Positions 16,586 through 24,766 of a stretch of 64,000 nt of DNA are shown here, in pieces; the stretch's first letter is position 1; every line of letters begins with the position of its first letter. The stretch is from the NCBI RefSeq assembly GCF_036227405.1, contig NZ_CP109473.1, forward strand, positions 6,634,001 to 6,698,000, in the 5' to 3' direction. The notes beneath the pieces are model-generated. The model had not been told where the DNA came from, did no database searches, and was given only the letters and a program-made list of their open reading frames with translations. This DNA is from Streptomyces sp. NBC_01460. Its GTDB lineage: Bacteria; Actinomycetota; Actinomycetes; Streptomycetales; Streptomycetaceae. The position numbers and the translations under genes are program-made.

Positions 16586-17347
16586 ATGCCGGGAGGCAGG
16601 CTCACCCAGAAGGACCGTCAGCAGATCGCACTGGGGCTGACCGACGATCTGCCCTACGCGGAGATCGCCCGGCGCCTGGAGCGTCCGACCTCGACGATCA
16701 CGCGTGAGGTGATGCGCAACGGCGGCCCCACCGGCTACCGCGCGGACCTGGCCCACCGGGCCACCGAACGCCGGGTCCAGCGGCGCAAGCCCGCCTCGCC
16801 CCGGGAGGCGGAGCCCGCCGCCCTGCCGCACGGGCGCGATCCCGTGGCCCTGGCCGCGTACGAGGAGCAGTTCACGGCCGTCATGATGCAGTCGGGCCTG
16901 TCCAACAAGATGATGGCGCGGGTGATGGTCTGTCTCCTCACCACCGACTCGGGCAGCATGACCGCCGCCGAACTCGTCCAGCGCCTTCAGGTCAGCCCGG
17001 CGTCCGTCTCCAAGGCGATCGCGTTCCTGGAGGGTCAGGCCCTCGTCCGCAGGGAACGCGACGAACGCCGCCGGGAGCGCTACGTCATAGACGAGAACCT
17101 CTGGTACCAGTCGATGATCGCCAGCGTCAGCGCCCTCACCCAGCAGGTCGAGGTATCGCGGCAGGGCGTCGGTGTCCTCGGCCCCGGCACCCCGGCCGCC
17201 GTCCGCCTGGAGAGCGTCGCCCGCTTCCTCGACTTCGTCTCCGAGAGCCTCGCCCGGGCGGCGGAACAGGCCCGCGACATCCTCTACTCGAACGCCGGGC
17301 CGGCCCCGGACGGCGCCGGGCAGCCGCCCCTCGACGACGAACAGTGA
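16586..17347 (+). CDS. MarR/GbsR-like regulator with IS30-type N-terminal helix-turn-helix
   Basis: A 253-residue DNA-binding protein. Residues about 5-45 (LTQKDRQQIALGLTDDLPYAEIARRLERPTSTITREV) are a helix-turn-helix of the kind found at the N-terminus of IS30 transposases. Residues about 90-195 are a winged-helix MarR/GbsR-like domain (SGSMTAAELVQRLQVSPASVSKAIAFLEGQALVRRERD). No transposase catalytic core follows, so this is a regulator, not a mobile element. The ATG at 16586 has GAAGGAG 8 nt upstream; an earlier ATG at 16535 lacks one. It is divergent from the DUF4097-ABC operon, which it probably represses through the palindromes between them. Confidence 0.8.
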   Translation: MPGGRLTQKDRQQIALGLTDDLPYAEIARRLERPTSTITREVMRNGGPTGYRADLAHRATERRVQRRKPASPREAEPAALPHGRDPVALAAYEEQFTAVMMQSGLSNKMMARVMVCLLTTDSGSMTAAELVQRLQVSPASVSKAIAFLEGQALVRRERDERRRERYVIDENLWYQSMIASVSALTQQVEVSRQGVGVLGPGTPAAVRLESVARFLDFVSESLARAAEQARDILYSNAGPAPDGAGQPPLDDEQ

Positions 17348-17378
17348 GAGGCGGCGGCAGGGCTCGGCCCGGAACGCG

Positions 17379-18134
17379 TCAGGGCTGAGGGAGCGGAGCC
17401 ATCGTCGGTGGCACGGGGCGGGACGTGAACGACTGGTCGCCGCTCGGTGTCACCGGCACCGGCACCTGCGGGATGTCGCCTCCGGAGGGCGCGGGCGGCC
17501 CCGAGGGGCTGGCCGTCGAAGCGCCGGCCGCGTCACGCGCCAGACCGTCGAAGTCCACGAAGCCGGTGCGCTCCAGCATGGTGATGTGGTCGAGCACCGT
17601 CTGGTTGGCGTCCGAGGCCAGTTGCCGGATCAGTGAGTTGCGCGTGGTGTGGCGTACCTGCGCGACCAGCGCGAACACCTTGCCGTGTGCGGCGCGCAGA
17701 AGGTTGGCGAACTTCAGCTGGTACTCCTCGCCGCTCGCGGCGGTGAGCTCCCGGAGCCAGCCCTGCTGCTGTTCCGTCGGCTGGTTCGGGAGCTCCACGC
17801 CGAGCTTGGACGCCACGTCGCGGGCCCGCCGGTCCAGGTCGGTGTGGCCGACCACCAGATGGTCGCCGGCGAGCCGCACCCCCTCGCTCGGGGCCCGCTC
17901 GATGGCCTGCTGCCCCGCGGGGAGCTCCCACAGGCCGGCGAGGCGCACCTTGACCAGGAAGTCGCGGTCGGTCGCGGAGAGCGGGCCCCACTGGGTGGCG
18001 ACGCTGGACGCGTTCAGATTGGCCTCGCCGGTGCCGGAGCGGTCGGCGTACGACCACACCGGAAAGGCGAGGGCGCCGAGCGTGGCCACCAGCGCGGCGA
18101 TGATGAGGGCCGTTCCGTTGATGCGTCGCAGCAA
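17379..18134 (-). CDS. DUF4142 domain protein, membrane anchored
   Basis: A 251-residue protein with one N-terminal transmembrane segment (about 8-30, ALIIAALVATLGALAFPVW) and an exported four-helix DUF4142 domain (about 50-200). That domain contains SATDRDFLVKVRLAGLWELPAGQQAIERA and LERTGFVDFDGLARDA. The C-terminal 45 residues are Pro/Ser-rich. The family is ferritin-like in fold, but its function is unknown. I choose the TTG at 18134 because GGAG stands 5 nt upstream; a TTG at 18179 is not supported by a ribosome site. It converges on the MarR-like gene 31 bp away. Confidence 0.75.
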   Translation of the reverse strand: MLRRINGTALIIAALVATLGALAFPVWSYADRSGTGEANLNASSVATQWGPLSATDRDFLVKVRLAGLWELPAGQQAIERAPSEGVRLAGDHLVVGHTDLDRRARDVASKLGVELPNQPTEQQQGWLRELTAASGEEYQLKFANLLRAAHGKVFALVAQVRHTTRNSLIRQLASDANQTVLDHITMLERTGFVDFDGLARDAAGASTASPSGPPAPSGGDIPQVPVPVTPSGDQSFTSRPVPPTMAPLPQP

Positions 18135-18307
18135 GATGTCTCCAGGGCCGGTACGTGACAGCGTCGAATCAACCGCCAACGGAATCGTCGTTCAACCTAC
18201 TTGGCGGTAATGCCGATGCGGCAGTACGGGGAGATACGTATTGCGGCGCAGGGATGTTCACCCCGGGGTGCGTGGTCTTCCGCGCTCACCCCGCCGTCCC
18301 ACGACAC

Positions 18308-18335
18308 CGGTGTTCTCCGTGGCCGGAGAACACCG
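18308..18335 (-). terminator. Hairpin terminator after the PTH2-like gene
   Basis: An 11-bp perfect stem cggtgttctcc (18308-18318) with 18325-18335 and a 6-nt loop. It lies 32 bp beyond the stop of the minus-strand PTH2-like gene. Confidence 0.65.
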
Positions 18336-18366
18336 TGCGGGGCGGGCCCGATGCGGGGCAGCCGGG

Positions 18367-19131
18367 TCAGCGGCGCAGCGCCGGGTGGTCGGCGACCACG
18401 GTGCAGGACCCCGGTGCGACCTCGGTGAATCCGGCGTCCCGCACCACCGGCAGTCCGCTCGCCGCGAGTTCACGCCAGTGGGCGGCGTCCGGGGTGGCGA
18501 CGGAGAGCGGGAAGCCGGCCTCGCGCCACGCCTTGCGCTCCGTGTCCGACAGCTCCCACCAGGCGAGCTGGGCGCCGTGCCCGGCCTGTGCCATCGCCTT
18601 GCCCGCCGACATGCCGACGTCCGGATTCATCCAGAGCACCGGACCGGCGGAATCGGGTGCCGCCGGGGCCTCGGGGTCGTCCAGATCCGTGCCTGACACC
18701 TGGAGCTTGGCCAGCTCCTTGGGCCAGCCGTCCAGGGGCACCGGCGGGAACACCCGCACCTCGGCGTGCGCGCCCGTGACCGTGATCCCGGGCAGCGTGG
18801 ACGCCTTGCGCCACTCCGCGCCGCGCGCCCGGCGCACCACCTTGCGGATGCGGGCGTCCTGCCAGTCACGCATCGCCCGCGCCCATTCGCCCTCGGTCCC
18901 GCACTCCTCCTCGCCCAGCGAGCGGGGGTCGGAGAGGATCGTGAGCACCGCGCGGGCGGCGGTCACCAGGGCGTCCGTGCGCGCCGGGGGGTCCGTCTTC
19001 TCGAGGTGCACCACCAGCGGGAGGACGAACTGCGGGGCTTCGTCACGGACCGTCGGCTCCGTGCGGAACGGGCTGTCGGCGGGGGCCTCCGGCGCTGCGG
19101 GAAGGGGCTCAGGAATGCTGTCGCTGCTCAC
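18367..19131 (-). CDS. PTH2-type peptidyl-tRNA hydrolase-like protein
   Basis: A 254-residue cytosolic protein. The C-terminal part (about 165-245) resembles the PTH2 fold: NPDVGMSAGKAMAQAGHGAQLAWW matches the K-x-x-AQ-x-xH active-site region, and a later SGLPVVRDAGFTEVAPGSCT matches the T-x-x-D-A-G-x-T-x-x family pattern in degenerate form. The first 160 residues are an extra helical region with no domain I recognise. The main bacterial Pth is of the unrelated PTH1 type, so this would be a second or non-canonical hydrolase. The GTG at 19131 is the best-placed start, without a strong ribosome site. Divergent from the AIM24 gene. Confidence 0.65.
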   Translation of the reverse strand: MSSDSIPEPLPAAPEAPADSPFRTEPTVRDEAPQFVLPLVVHLEKTDPPARTDALVTAARAVLTILSDPRSLGEEECGTEGEWARAMRDWQDARIRKVVRRARGAEWRKASTLPGITVTGAHAEVRVFPPVPLDGWPKELAKLQVSGTDLDDPEAPAAPDSAGPVLWMNPDVGMSAGKAMAQAGHGAQLAWWELSDTERKAWREAGFPLSVATPDAAHWRELAASGLPVVRDAGFTEVAPGSCTVVADHPALRR

Positions 19132-19205
19132 GCACCCCAGTCTGCCAGGCCCCTCCGACAACCCGTTCTTGGCGGAACGAAGGGCTCCGGGTGAGGATGC
19201 ACGGC

Positions 19206-19883
19206 ATGAAGAGCGACCTCTTTTCCAGTGAGCACATGGCGCAGCCGGCCACGGCCCCCGGCATGACCCTGCAGAACACCAAATCCATCAAGTACGCCGT
19301 CAACGGTGAGATGCACGCGCGCCAGGGATCGATGATCGCCTTCCGCGGCAGCCTCCAGTTCGAGCGCAAGGGCCAAGGCATCGGCGGCATGCTCAAGCGC
19401 GCGGTGACCGGCGAGGGGCTGGCCCTGATGGCGGTCACGGGCCAGGGCGAGGCGTGGTTCGCCCACGAGGCGGCCAACTGTTTCATCGTGGAGATGGAGC
19501 AGGGCGACGTCCTGACCGTCAACGGCCGCAACGTGCTCTGTTTCGACGCGAGCCTCTCGTACGAGATAAAGACCGTGAAGGGCGCCGGGATGACCGGCGG
19601 CGGCCTCTTCAACAGCGTCTTCAGCGGATACGGGAAGCTGGGTCTGATCTGCGACGGCACCCCCATAGTGATCCCCGTCACCGCGCAGCAGCCGGTGTAC
19701 GTCGACACGGACGCCGTCGTCGGCTGGAGCGCCCAGCTCTCCACCTCCCTGCACCGCTCGCAGAGCTTCGGTTCGATGGTGCGCGGCGGCTCCGGCGAGG
19801 CGGTCCAGCTGATGCTCCAGGGCGAGGGCTTCGTGATCGTCCGCCCCAGTGAGCTCAAGCCGGAGAAGCCGTCGGCCCATTGA
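19206..19883 (+). CDS. AIM24 family protein
   Basis: A 225-residue protein of the AIM24/TRAP-like beta-barrel family. The recognisable pattern runs from MTLQNTKSIKYAVNGEMHARQGSMIAF through GEGLALMAVTGQGEAWFAHEAANCFIVEM to GFVIVRPSEL at the end. There is no signal peptide. Bacterial members are of unknown function; the mitochondrial relative helps cristae organisation. Its stop codon overlaps the start of the following ABC gene, so a functional link is likely. I start at the ATG at 19206 (GAGGA upstream), with 19191 or 19197 as alternatives. Confidence 0.8.
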   Translation: MKSDLFSSEHMAQPATAPGMTLQNTKSIKYAVNGEMHARQGSMIAFRGSLQFERKGQGIGGMLKRAVTGEGLALMAVTGQGEAWFAHEAANCFIVEMEQGDVLTVNGRNVLCFDASLSYEIKTVKGAGMTGGGLFNSVFSGYGKLGLICDGTPIVIPVTAQQPVYVDTDAVVGWSAQLSTSLHRSQSFGSMVRGGSGEAVQLMLQGEGFVIVRPSELKPEKPSAH

Positions 19884-21556
19884 TCCTCCGAGGAGTCGGC
19901 CGACGGTACGGCCTGCGCGGTCCCTGGGTGCTGCGCGGGCTCGACCTCGACCTGCCCACGCACACCCTGGTCAGGATCGAGGGCGCCAACGGCGTGGGCA
20001 AGTCGACCCTGCTGCGGATGCTCGCCGGCATCGACGCGCCGACCGAGGGGCACGTCACGGGGCGCCCGCGCACGGCGTACGTCCCCGAGCGCTTCCCCGT
20101 GGCGCTGCCGTTCACCGCCGTCGGCTACCTCGTGCACATGGGCCGGGTCCACGGACTTCCGGCCGCCGAGGCCGCGGACCGGGCCCAGGAATGGCTGGCG
20201 CGGTTCGGGGCCGCCGGGTACGCCCGTACGCCCCTCGCGGAGCTCTCCAAGGGAACCAGCCAGAAGGTCGCCGTCGCCCAGGCGCTCCTCGCCGAGCCCG
20301 GCCTCCTCGTCCTGGACGAGGCGTGGACCGGACTGGACACCGCCGCCCGCGACGCACTGGACCGGGCCGTCGCCGAGCGGGTGGCGGACGGTGCCACGGT
20401 GGTGTTCGTCGACCACGACCCGCGCCGGCTCGCCGGGTCACCCTCCCGCACCCACCGTCTGGAGGGTCGCACCCTGCACGCCGTGGCCCCCGCCGCCGAT
20501 CACGGCCCCCGCGTCCGGATCGAGGCCACGGGCCCGGCGTCCGCCGCCCTCCCGCCAGGACTGCCGGGCACGCCCACGGTGGAGAGGAACACGCCGGACC
20601 CGGCCGCCGTCCGCCTCACGACCACCGCGGCGCACTCGGACGCGCTGCTCCACGCGCTCGTCACCGCCCGGCCGCCGTGGCACGTCACCGGCCTCTCGCA
20701 GCTCCCGGCGCCGGTCCCCGTGCCGTGCTCCCGGCACGACGGTACGGCCGTCGGCGTGGAGCCCCGCCCGACCCCCACGACCGGGCCGGCGGAAGCCGCC
20801 ACCCCCGAGGCCACTCCGGGGGCCGACCCCGAGGCCGCCGTCGTCGCCCCACGCCCGGCGCGACCGTCCGGCCCGCAGCCGCGCGCGACGGCCGCCCTGA
20901 CGCGCTACCGGACCGCACTGCTGGCACGCTCCCAGCGCTGGCTCGCGCCCCTCCTGCTGTACGCGGCCGTCCTCGGCGTCGGTGTCCGGGCCGGCCAGCC
21001 CCTGCTCGACTCGCTCGGTTACGCCGCCGCGGCGGTGGTCCCCCTGGCCGCCTGGCTCGTGCGGCTCTGCGTCACCCAGGAACCGCCCGCCGCCCGGAAC
21101 GTCGTCGCCGCCGCCGTCGGGCCGTCGAGCGGCCACCGCGCCTCCCTGCTCGCCGGCCTGGGGTGCGCACTCGCCCTGGGAGGCGCGGGGACCGGGATCG
21201 TCCTGCTGATCAGTGAACCGGTCAGCACCGACCGCACCGCCGCCGTACCTCTCCTGCCCGCCGCCCTCGCCGGCCTGCTCGCCACTCTGTGCTGCGCCCT
21301 GACGGGAGCGGCGGCCGGGGCGCTCTGCGCGCGGCCGGTCCTGCACCGCCACGGCTGGTCGCTCGCCGCGACCGTGGCCGGCGCGCTGCTCGTCCTCGTG
21401 ACCGACGGCTCACCCGCGAAGGCCGCGGTGACGGACCTGGTGTCCGGATCGCTGACCGGCAGGGTGAGGATCCCGCTCCTGCCCCTGGCCGGAGCGGCCG
21501 TCGTCGCCGTCGCGGTGGGTGTCCTCACGTCCCGGCTCGCCGCCCTTCGGGAGTGA
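19880..21556 (+). CDS. ABC transporter ATPase fused to a six-helix membrane domain
   Basis: A 558-residue protein that joins an N-terminal ABC ATPase (about 1-205) to a membrane part (about 345-555). Walker A is EGANGVGKSTLL, signature ELSKGTSQKVAVAQALL (a variant of LSGGQ), Walker B LLVLDEAWTGLD, and the H-loop is FVDHD. A linker of about 140 residues, Pro/Ala/Thr-rich, connects them. Six hydrophobic stretches follow, ending VAVAVGVLTSRLAAL. The TTG start at 19880 overlaps the AIM24 stop. The order, ATPase first and permease last, is unusual. Likely an exporter that homodimerises; substrate unknown. Confidence 0.8.
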   Translation: MILRGVGRRYGLRGPWVLRGLDLDLPTHTLVRIEGANGVGKSTLLRMLAGIDAPTEGHVTGRPRTAYVPERFPVALPFTAVGYLVHMGRVHGLPAAEAADRAQEWLARFGAAGYARTPLAELSKGTSQKVAVAQALLAEPGLLVLDEAWTGLDTAARDALDRAVAERVADGATVVFVDHDPRRLAGSPSRTHRLEGRTLHAVAPAADHGPRVRIEATGPASAALPPGLPGTPTVERNTPDPAAVRLTTTAAHSDALLHALVTARPPWHVTGLSQLPAPVPVPCSRHDGTAVGVEPRPTPTTGPAEAATPEATPGADPEAAVVAPRPARPSGPQPRATAALTRYRTALLARSQRWLAPLLLYAAVLGVGVRAGQPLLDSLGYAAAAVVPLAAWLVRLCVTQEPPAARNVVAAAVGPSSGHRASLLAGLGCALALGGAGTGIVLLISEPVSTDRTAAVPLLPAALAGLLATLCCALTGAAAGALCARPVLHRHGWSLAATVAGALLVLVTDGSPAKAAVTDLVSGSLTGRVRIPLLPLAGAAVVAVAVGVLTSRLAALRE

Positions 21557-21570
21557 GTACGCTCGTGGGC

Positions 21571-21750
21571 ATGGACGATGCGTACTGCGAGACGCCCGCG
21601 CCGGCCCCCGTACCCGTGGACGCGGGCCCGCCGTACGCGGAGTGCGTGCTGTGCCGGAAGCCGACCGAGTACCCGGAGTCGACGAAGGGCAGCACCCTCT
21701 GCCCGGTCTGCGCCTGGCAGGAGGCGGGGCGCAACGCCTGCTCCGGCTGA
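21571..21750 (+). CDS. Small zinc-ribbon-like protein (59 aa)
   Basis: A 59-residue protein with two Cys pairs, ECVLCRKP and LCPVCAWQ, 19 residues apart. This is a plausible four-Cys zinc ribbon, with two extra cysteines (YCE near the start and NACSG at the end). The N-terminus is acidic and Pro-rich. It begins 14 bp after the fused ABC gene and may be co-transcribed. The function is unknown; size and composition fit a metal-binding adaptor. Confidence 0.6.
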   Translation: MDDAYCETPAPAPVPVDAGPPYAECVLCRKPTEYPESTKGSTLCPVCAWQEAGRNACSG

Positions 21751-21771
21751 CGCCCCCGGGTGGCGGCCCGC

Positions 21772-22650
21772 TCAGCCGTGCATCAGCTCCGAGACCTTGA
21801 CGAAGCGGTAGCCGCGCTCGCGCAGCTCCGGGACGATCCGGCGAACGGCGTCGTCGGTGACGGGCGCCGCGCTGCGGGTGCAGTGCATGACCACCAGGGA
21901 ACCCGGCTTCACCCCGTCCAGCACCTGCTCGGCCACCGCGTCCGCGTCCGTGGCGAAGGCGTCGCCGCTGACCACGTCCCACTGGACCGCGGTCACCCCG
22001 GCCGGGGCCAGCGCCTTCAGCGCCGCGTCGTCGTAGCAGCCCCCGGGGAAGCGGAAGTACGGCACGACATGGCGCGCCCCCGTCCCCCGGATCGCGGTGA
22101 AGGCCCGCTCCACATCGCCCCGCATCTCCGCCGCCGCGACGGTCGGCAGCCCGTAGCAGGGGGAGGAGAACGCGTAGTGGCTGAACGAGTGGTTGGCGAT
22201 CTCGAACAGCGGGTCGTTTCCGATCGCGCGGGCCTGGACCGGGTACTCCTGCGCCCACCTGCCGGTCATGAAGACCGTCGACGGGACCTTCAGCCGGCGG
22301 AGCGACGTGATCAGGGCGGGGTTGTCGAAGTGCTCGCCGGCGGCGGCGCGCGGCCCCTGATCCGCCGTCATGTCCGCGTCGAAGGTGAGGGCCACGACCT
22401 TGTCGGCGCCGCCTGCCGCGGAGCCGTGCGCCCGTCGTGCGAAGACCGGTGTGAGACCGCCGGGTCCCCGGGCGGGCACGGGCGGCTCGCTCTCCGGGAC
22501 CGGTGAGGAGGAAGCACCGCCCTGCACCGGTTCCCTGGAGGCCGTCGGAAGCGCGGCGGTCCTGGCGCGGGTGTCCTCGGAGCCACCGCAGCCGGCGAGC
22601 ACCCCACTCAAAACAGTCAGCACGATCATCGTACGAACGGATTTGATCAC
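21772..22650 (-). CDS. Polysaccharide deacetylase lipoprotein (CE4 / NodB)
   Basis: A 292-residue lipoprotein that should act outside the membrane on peptidoglycan or a surface glycan. The signal peptide ends in the lipobox VLAGC (about 17-21). The NodB domain (about 85-285) has motif 1 TFDAD (catalytic Asp plus metal Asp), motif 2 NHSFSH (H-S-x-x-H zinc ligands), motif 3 RFPGG, and the final VVMHCT. All catalytic positions look intact. The ATG at 22650 sits close to the first plausible signal peptide Met. Confidence 0.88.
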   Translation of the reverse strand: MIKSVRTMIVLTVLSGVLAGCGGSEDTRARTAALPTASREPVQGGASSSPVPESEPPVPARGPGGLTPVFARRAHGSAAGGADKVVALTFDADMTADQGPRAAAGEHFDNPALITSLRRLKVPSTVFMTGRWAQEYPVQARAIGNDPLFEIANHSFSHYAFSSPCYGLPTVAAAEMRGDVERAFTAIRGTGARHVVPYFRFPGGCYDDAALKALAPAGVTAVQWDVVSGDAFATDADAVAEQVLDGVKPGSLVVMHCTRSAAPVTDDAVRRIVPELRERGYRFVKVSELMHG

Positions 22651-22688
22651 TGGGGGACGTTAGCTGATGGTCCCCCGGGCGTGGGTGC

Positions 22689-22719
22689 GGCGCTCCGGCC
22701 GTCCGGTGGCCGGAGCGCC
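22689..22719 (-). terminator. Hairpin terminator after phoX-like gene
   Basis: A 12-bp perfect stem ggcgctccggcc (22689-22700) with 22708-22719 and a 7-nt loop, 27 bp past the minus-strand PhoX stop and 39 bp upstream of the deacetylase start. Confidence 0.7.
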
Positions 22720-22745
22720 TGATCACCCGTCTGCCCGCGTCGCGG

Positions 22746-24122
22746 TCAGCGCCAGGGGCCCGTCACCGCGAAGGTCGTCCCCGGCGTGTAGCAGTTCACG
22801 TACATCGTGCCGCCGTCCGGTGAGAACGTGACGCCCGCGAACTCGCCCCACTCCGGCTCCTCGGCGGTCCCGATGTTCTGCCGCCCCCGCGCCATCGCGT
22901 AGACCTCGCCGCGCCGCGTCACCCCGAGGACGTGCTGCGCGCCGCCCCCGTCCTCACAGACCATCAGCCCGCCCCCGGTGGCGAGACAGATGTTGTCCGG
23001 CGACTCGCCCGGCAGCTGGATGTCGGTGTCCGGGCCGAAGACGACCACCAGCGTGAGCCGGCGCCGCTTCGGCTCGTACCGCCACACCTGGCCGAAGTGG
23101 TCGGCGGCCGACCCCTCCGCGCTGTGCGCGAAGCTGGAGACGAAGTACACCGACGACCCGCCCCAGTAACATCCCTCCAGCTTCTGGGCGTGCGTGATGC
23201 CCTTCGGCCCGAAGTCCTGCAGCCTGATCGGCTCCGCGGCGGCCTGCGGATCCGGTACGGGGACCCACTCGATCCGGTCGAAGGCCGCGCCGGTCTCCTG
23301 GACGGCCGAGAGGTCGGGAACGCCGGGCACCCGCATGGCCTCGAGCGCCCCGCCGGCCCGCAGCGAACCCGTCCCGCCGAGCGGCTTCTCGGGGAGGAAG
23401 CGGTAGAAGAGCCCGAACGGCCTCTCGAACGCGTCCTCCGTCTCGTAGACGATCCCGTTCCCCGGATCGACGGCGACGGCCTCGTGCTGGAAGCGTCCCA
23501 TCGCGGTCAGCGGGACCGCGCCGGTGCGGCGCGGATCGGCGCCGTCCACCTCGAAGATGAAGCCGTGGTCCTTCGTGTAGCCGTTGGTGCCGGCCTTGTC
23601 CTCGGTCTCCTCGCAGGTCAGCCAGGTGTTCCAAGGGGTCCGGCCCCCTGCGCAGTTGACGGCCGTACCCGCGATGGCGACGCGCTCGCCGCGTACGTCA
23701 CCGCGCCCGTCGAGCTCGAGGGACGTGCAGCCGCCCTTGCCCATGGGGTCGTAGGTGAGTCCCTCGACCGTGGGCACACCGAACTTTCCGGTGACGCGGT
23801 TCTCGTGGTTGCGTACGAGATGGACCCGGCCGTGGCGGCCGGCGAAGGCGGCCATGCCGTCGTGGTTGCTGGGCACCCGGCCCTCACCGGAGCGGAGCGG
23901 GTCGCCCTCCCGGGAGAGCACCCGGTAGCGGAAACCTTTCGGCAGGTCGAGCAGGCCGTCCGGGTCCGGCAGGAGGGGGCCGTAGCCGCTGTGGCCCCGG
24001 GCCTCGGCGGTGCCGGCGAAGAGTTCGGTGAAGGCCCCGGTGAAGGCGACCGAGGCGGCGGTCGCGGCGCTGCCGGCCAGGACCTGTCGTCGTGTTGCGA
24101 GTCGTCGAGGTGCGGATGACAT
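22746..24122 (-). CDS. PhoX-type (DUF839) alkaline phosphatase-like protein
   Basis: A 458-residue Tat-exported protein. The signal is RRQVLAGSAATAASVAF with a cleavage region near AGTAEARG (about 45). It belongs to the DUF839/PhoX beta-propeller family of calcium- and iron-dependent phosphatases. Typical stretches are VRNHENRVTGKFG, GKGGCTSLEL, TPWNTWLTCEET, FQHEAVAVDPGNGIVYETED and SPDNICLATGGGLMVCEDG, containing the Cys, Glu and Asp metal ligands. The ATG at 24122 has GGGAG upstream. No PhoP box is obvious in the short promoter. Some family members lack phosphatase activity, so the enzyme function is likely but unproven. Confidence 0.8.
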   Translation of the reverse strand: MSSAPRRLATRRQVLAGSAATAASVAFTGAFTELFAGTAEARGHSGYGPLLPDPDGLLDLPKGFRYRVLSREGDPLRSGEGRVPSNHDGMAAFAGRHGRVHLVRNHENRVTGKFGVPTVEGLTYDPMGKGGCTSLELDGRGDVRGERVAIAGTAVNCAGGRTPWNTWLTCEETEDKAGTNGYTKDHGFIFEVDGADPRRTGAVPLTAMGRFQHEAVAVDPGNGIVYETEDAFERPFGLFYRFLPEKPLGGTGSLRAGGALEAMRVPGVPDLSAVQETGAAFDRIEWVPVPDPQAAAEPIRLQDFGPKGITHAQKLEGCYWGGSSVYFVSSFAHSAEGSAADHFGQVWRYEPKRRRLTLVVVFGPDTDIQLPGESPDNICLATGGGLMVCEDGGGAQHVLGVTRRGEVYAMARGRQNIGTAEEPEWGEFAGVTFSPDGGTMYVNCYTPGTTFAVTGPWR

Positions 24123-24218
24123 GAGGCAACTCCCTGTTGGCGGACAGGTGAAGTGACCTGCATGTGTGTACCACGCGTCGTCGCGCGCGGGAACCATGCG
24201 CACCAGGGTGCTCCCTGT

Positions 24219-24247
24219 GTCCCCGGGGCGCGGGAGGCCCCGGGGAC
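24219..24247 (-). terminator. Hairpin terminator after the OsmC/Ohr gene
   Basis: An 11-bp perfect stem gtccccggggc (24219-24229) with 24237-24247 and a 7-nt loop, 9 bp past the minus-strand stop codon. Confidence 0.75.
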
Positions 24248-24256
24248 GGTGGGGAA

Positions 24257-24682
24257 TCAGGCCAGCGAGGCGCTGAGCGTGATGGTGGTGCCCGTCAGCG
24301 CCTGGCTGACCGGGCAGTTCGCCTTGGCGTCCTCGGCGGCCTTCACGAAGCCCGCCTCGTCCAGGCCCGGAACGACACCCTCCACCGTGAGGTGGATACC
24401 GGTGATGCCGGTGCCGGGCTGGAAGGTGACCTCGGCCTGGGTGTTCAGCTGGGTGGGCGGGGTGCCCGCCGTGGCCAGCCCGTTGGAGAGCGCCATCGAG
24501 AAGCAGCTGGAGTGCGCGGCCGCGATGAGCTCCTCCGGGCTGGTCTTCCCGTTCGCCTTCTCCGCGCGGGACGGCCAGGAGACCGGGAACTCCCCGACGC
24601 CGGAGGAGTCGAAGGTGACGACACCCTTGCCCTCGAGCAGGTTGCCTTCCCAGACCGTGTGCGCCTGACGCGTGGTAGCCAT
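24257..24682 (-). CDS. OsmC/Ohr family peroxiredoxin-like protein
   Basis: A 141-residue cytosolic thiol peroxidase of the OsmC/Ohr family, which reduces organic hydroperoxides. Both active-site cysteines are present: AHSSCFSMAL (peroxidatic, about 58) and KANCPVSQAL (resolving, about 123), with the catalytic Glu in SPEELIAAAH. The ATG at 24682 has GGGATC upstream; a longer start at 24757 would add 25 unconserved residues. It stands alone with its own terminator. Confidence 0.88.
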   Translation of the reverse strand: MATTRQAHTVWEGNLLEGKGVVTFDSSGVGEFPVSWPSRAEKANGKTSPEELIAAAHSSCFSMALSNGLATAGTPPTQLNTQAEVTFQPGTGITGIHLTVEGVVPGLDEAGFVKAAEDAKANCPVSQALTGTTITLSASLA

Positions 24683-24766
24683 GCTGGATCCCTTCAAAAC
24701 GGTGTGCGCGGTCATCGGGACGTACGCGGCGCCCTGAGGCACCCGCACGTCCTTCAACCCCCGAAC

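Noticed and set aside
16586..17347. Possible IS30 transposase because of the N-terminal helix-turn-helix
   Set aside because: No DDE catalytic core and no terminal inverted repeats; the rest is a winged-helix regulator domain.
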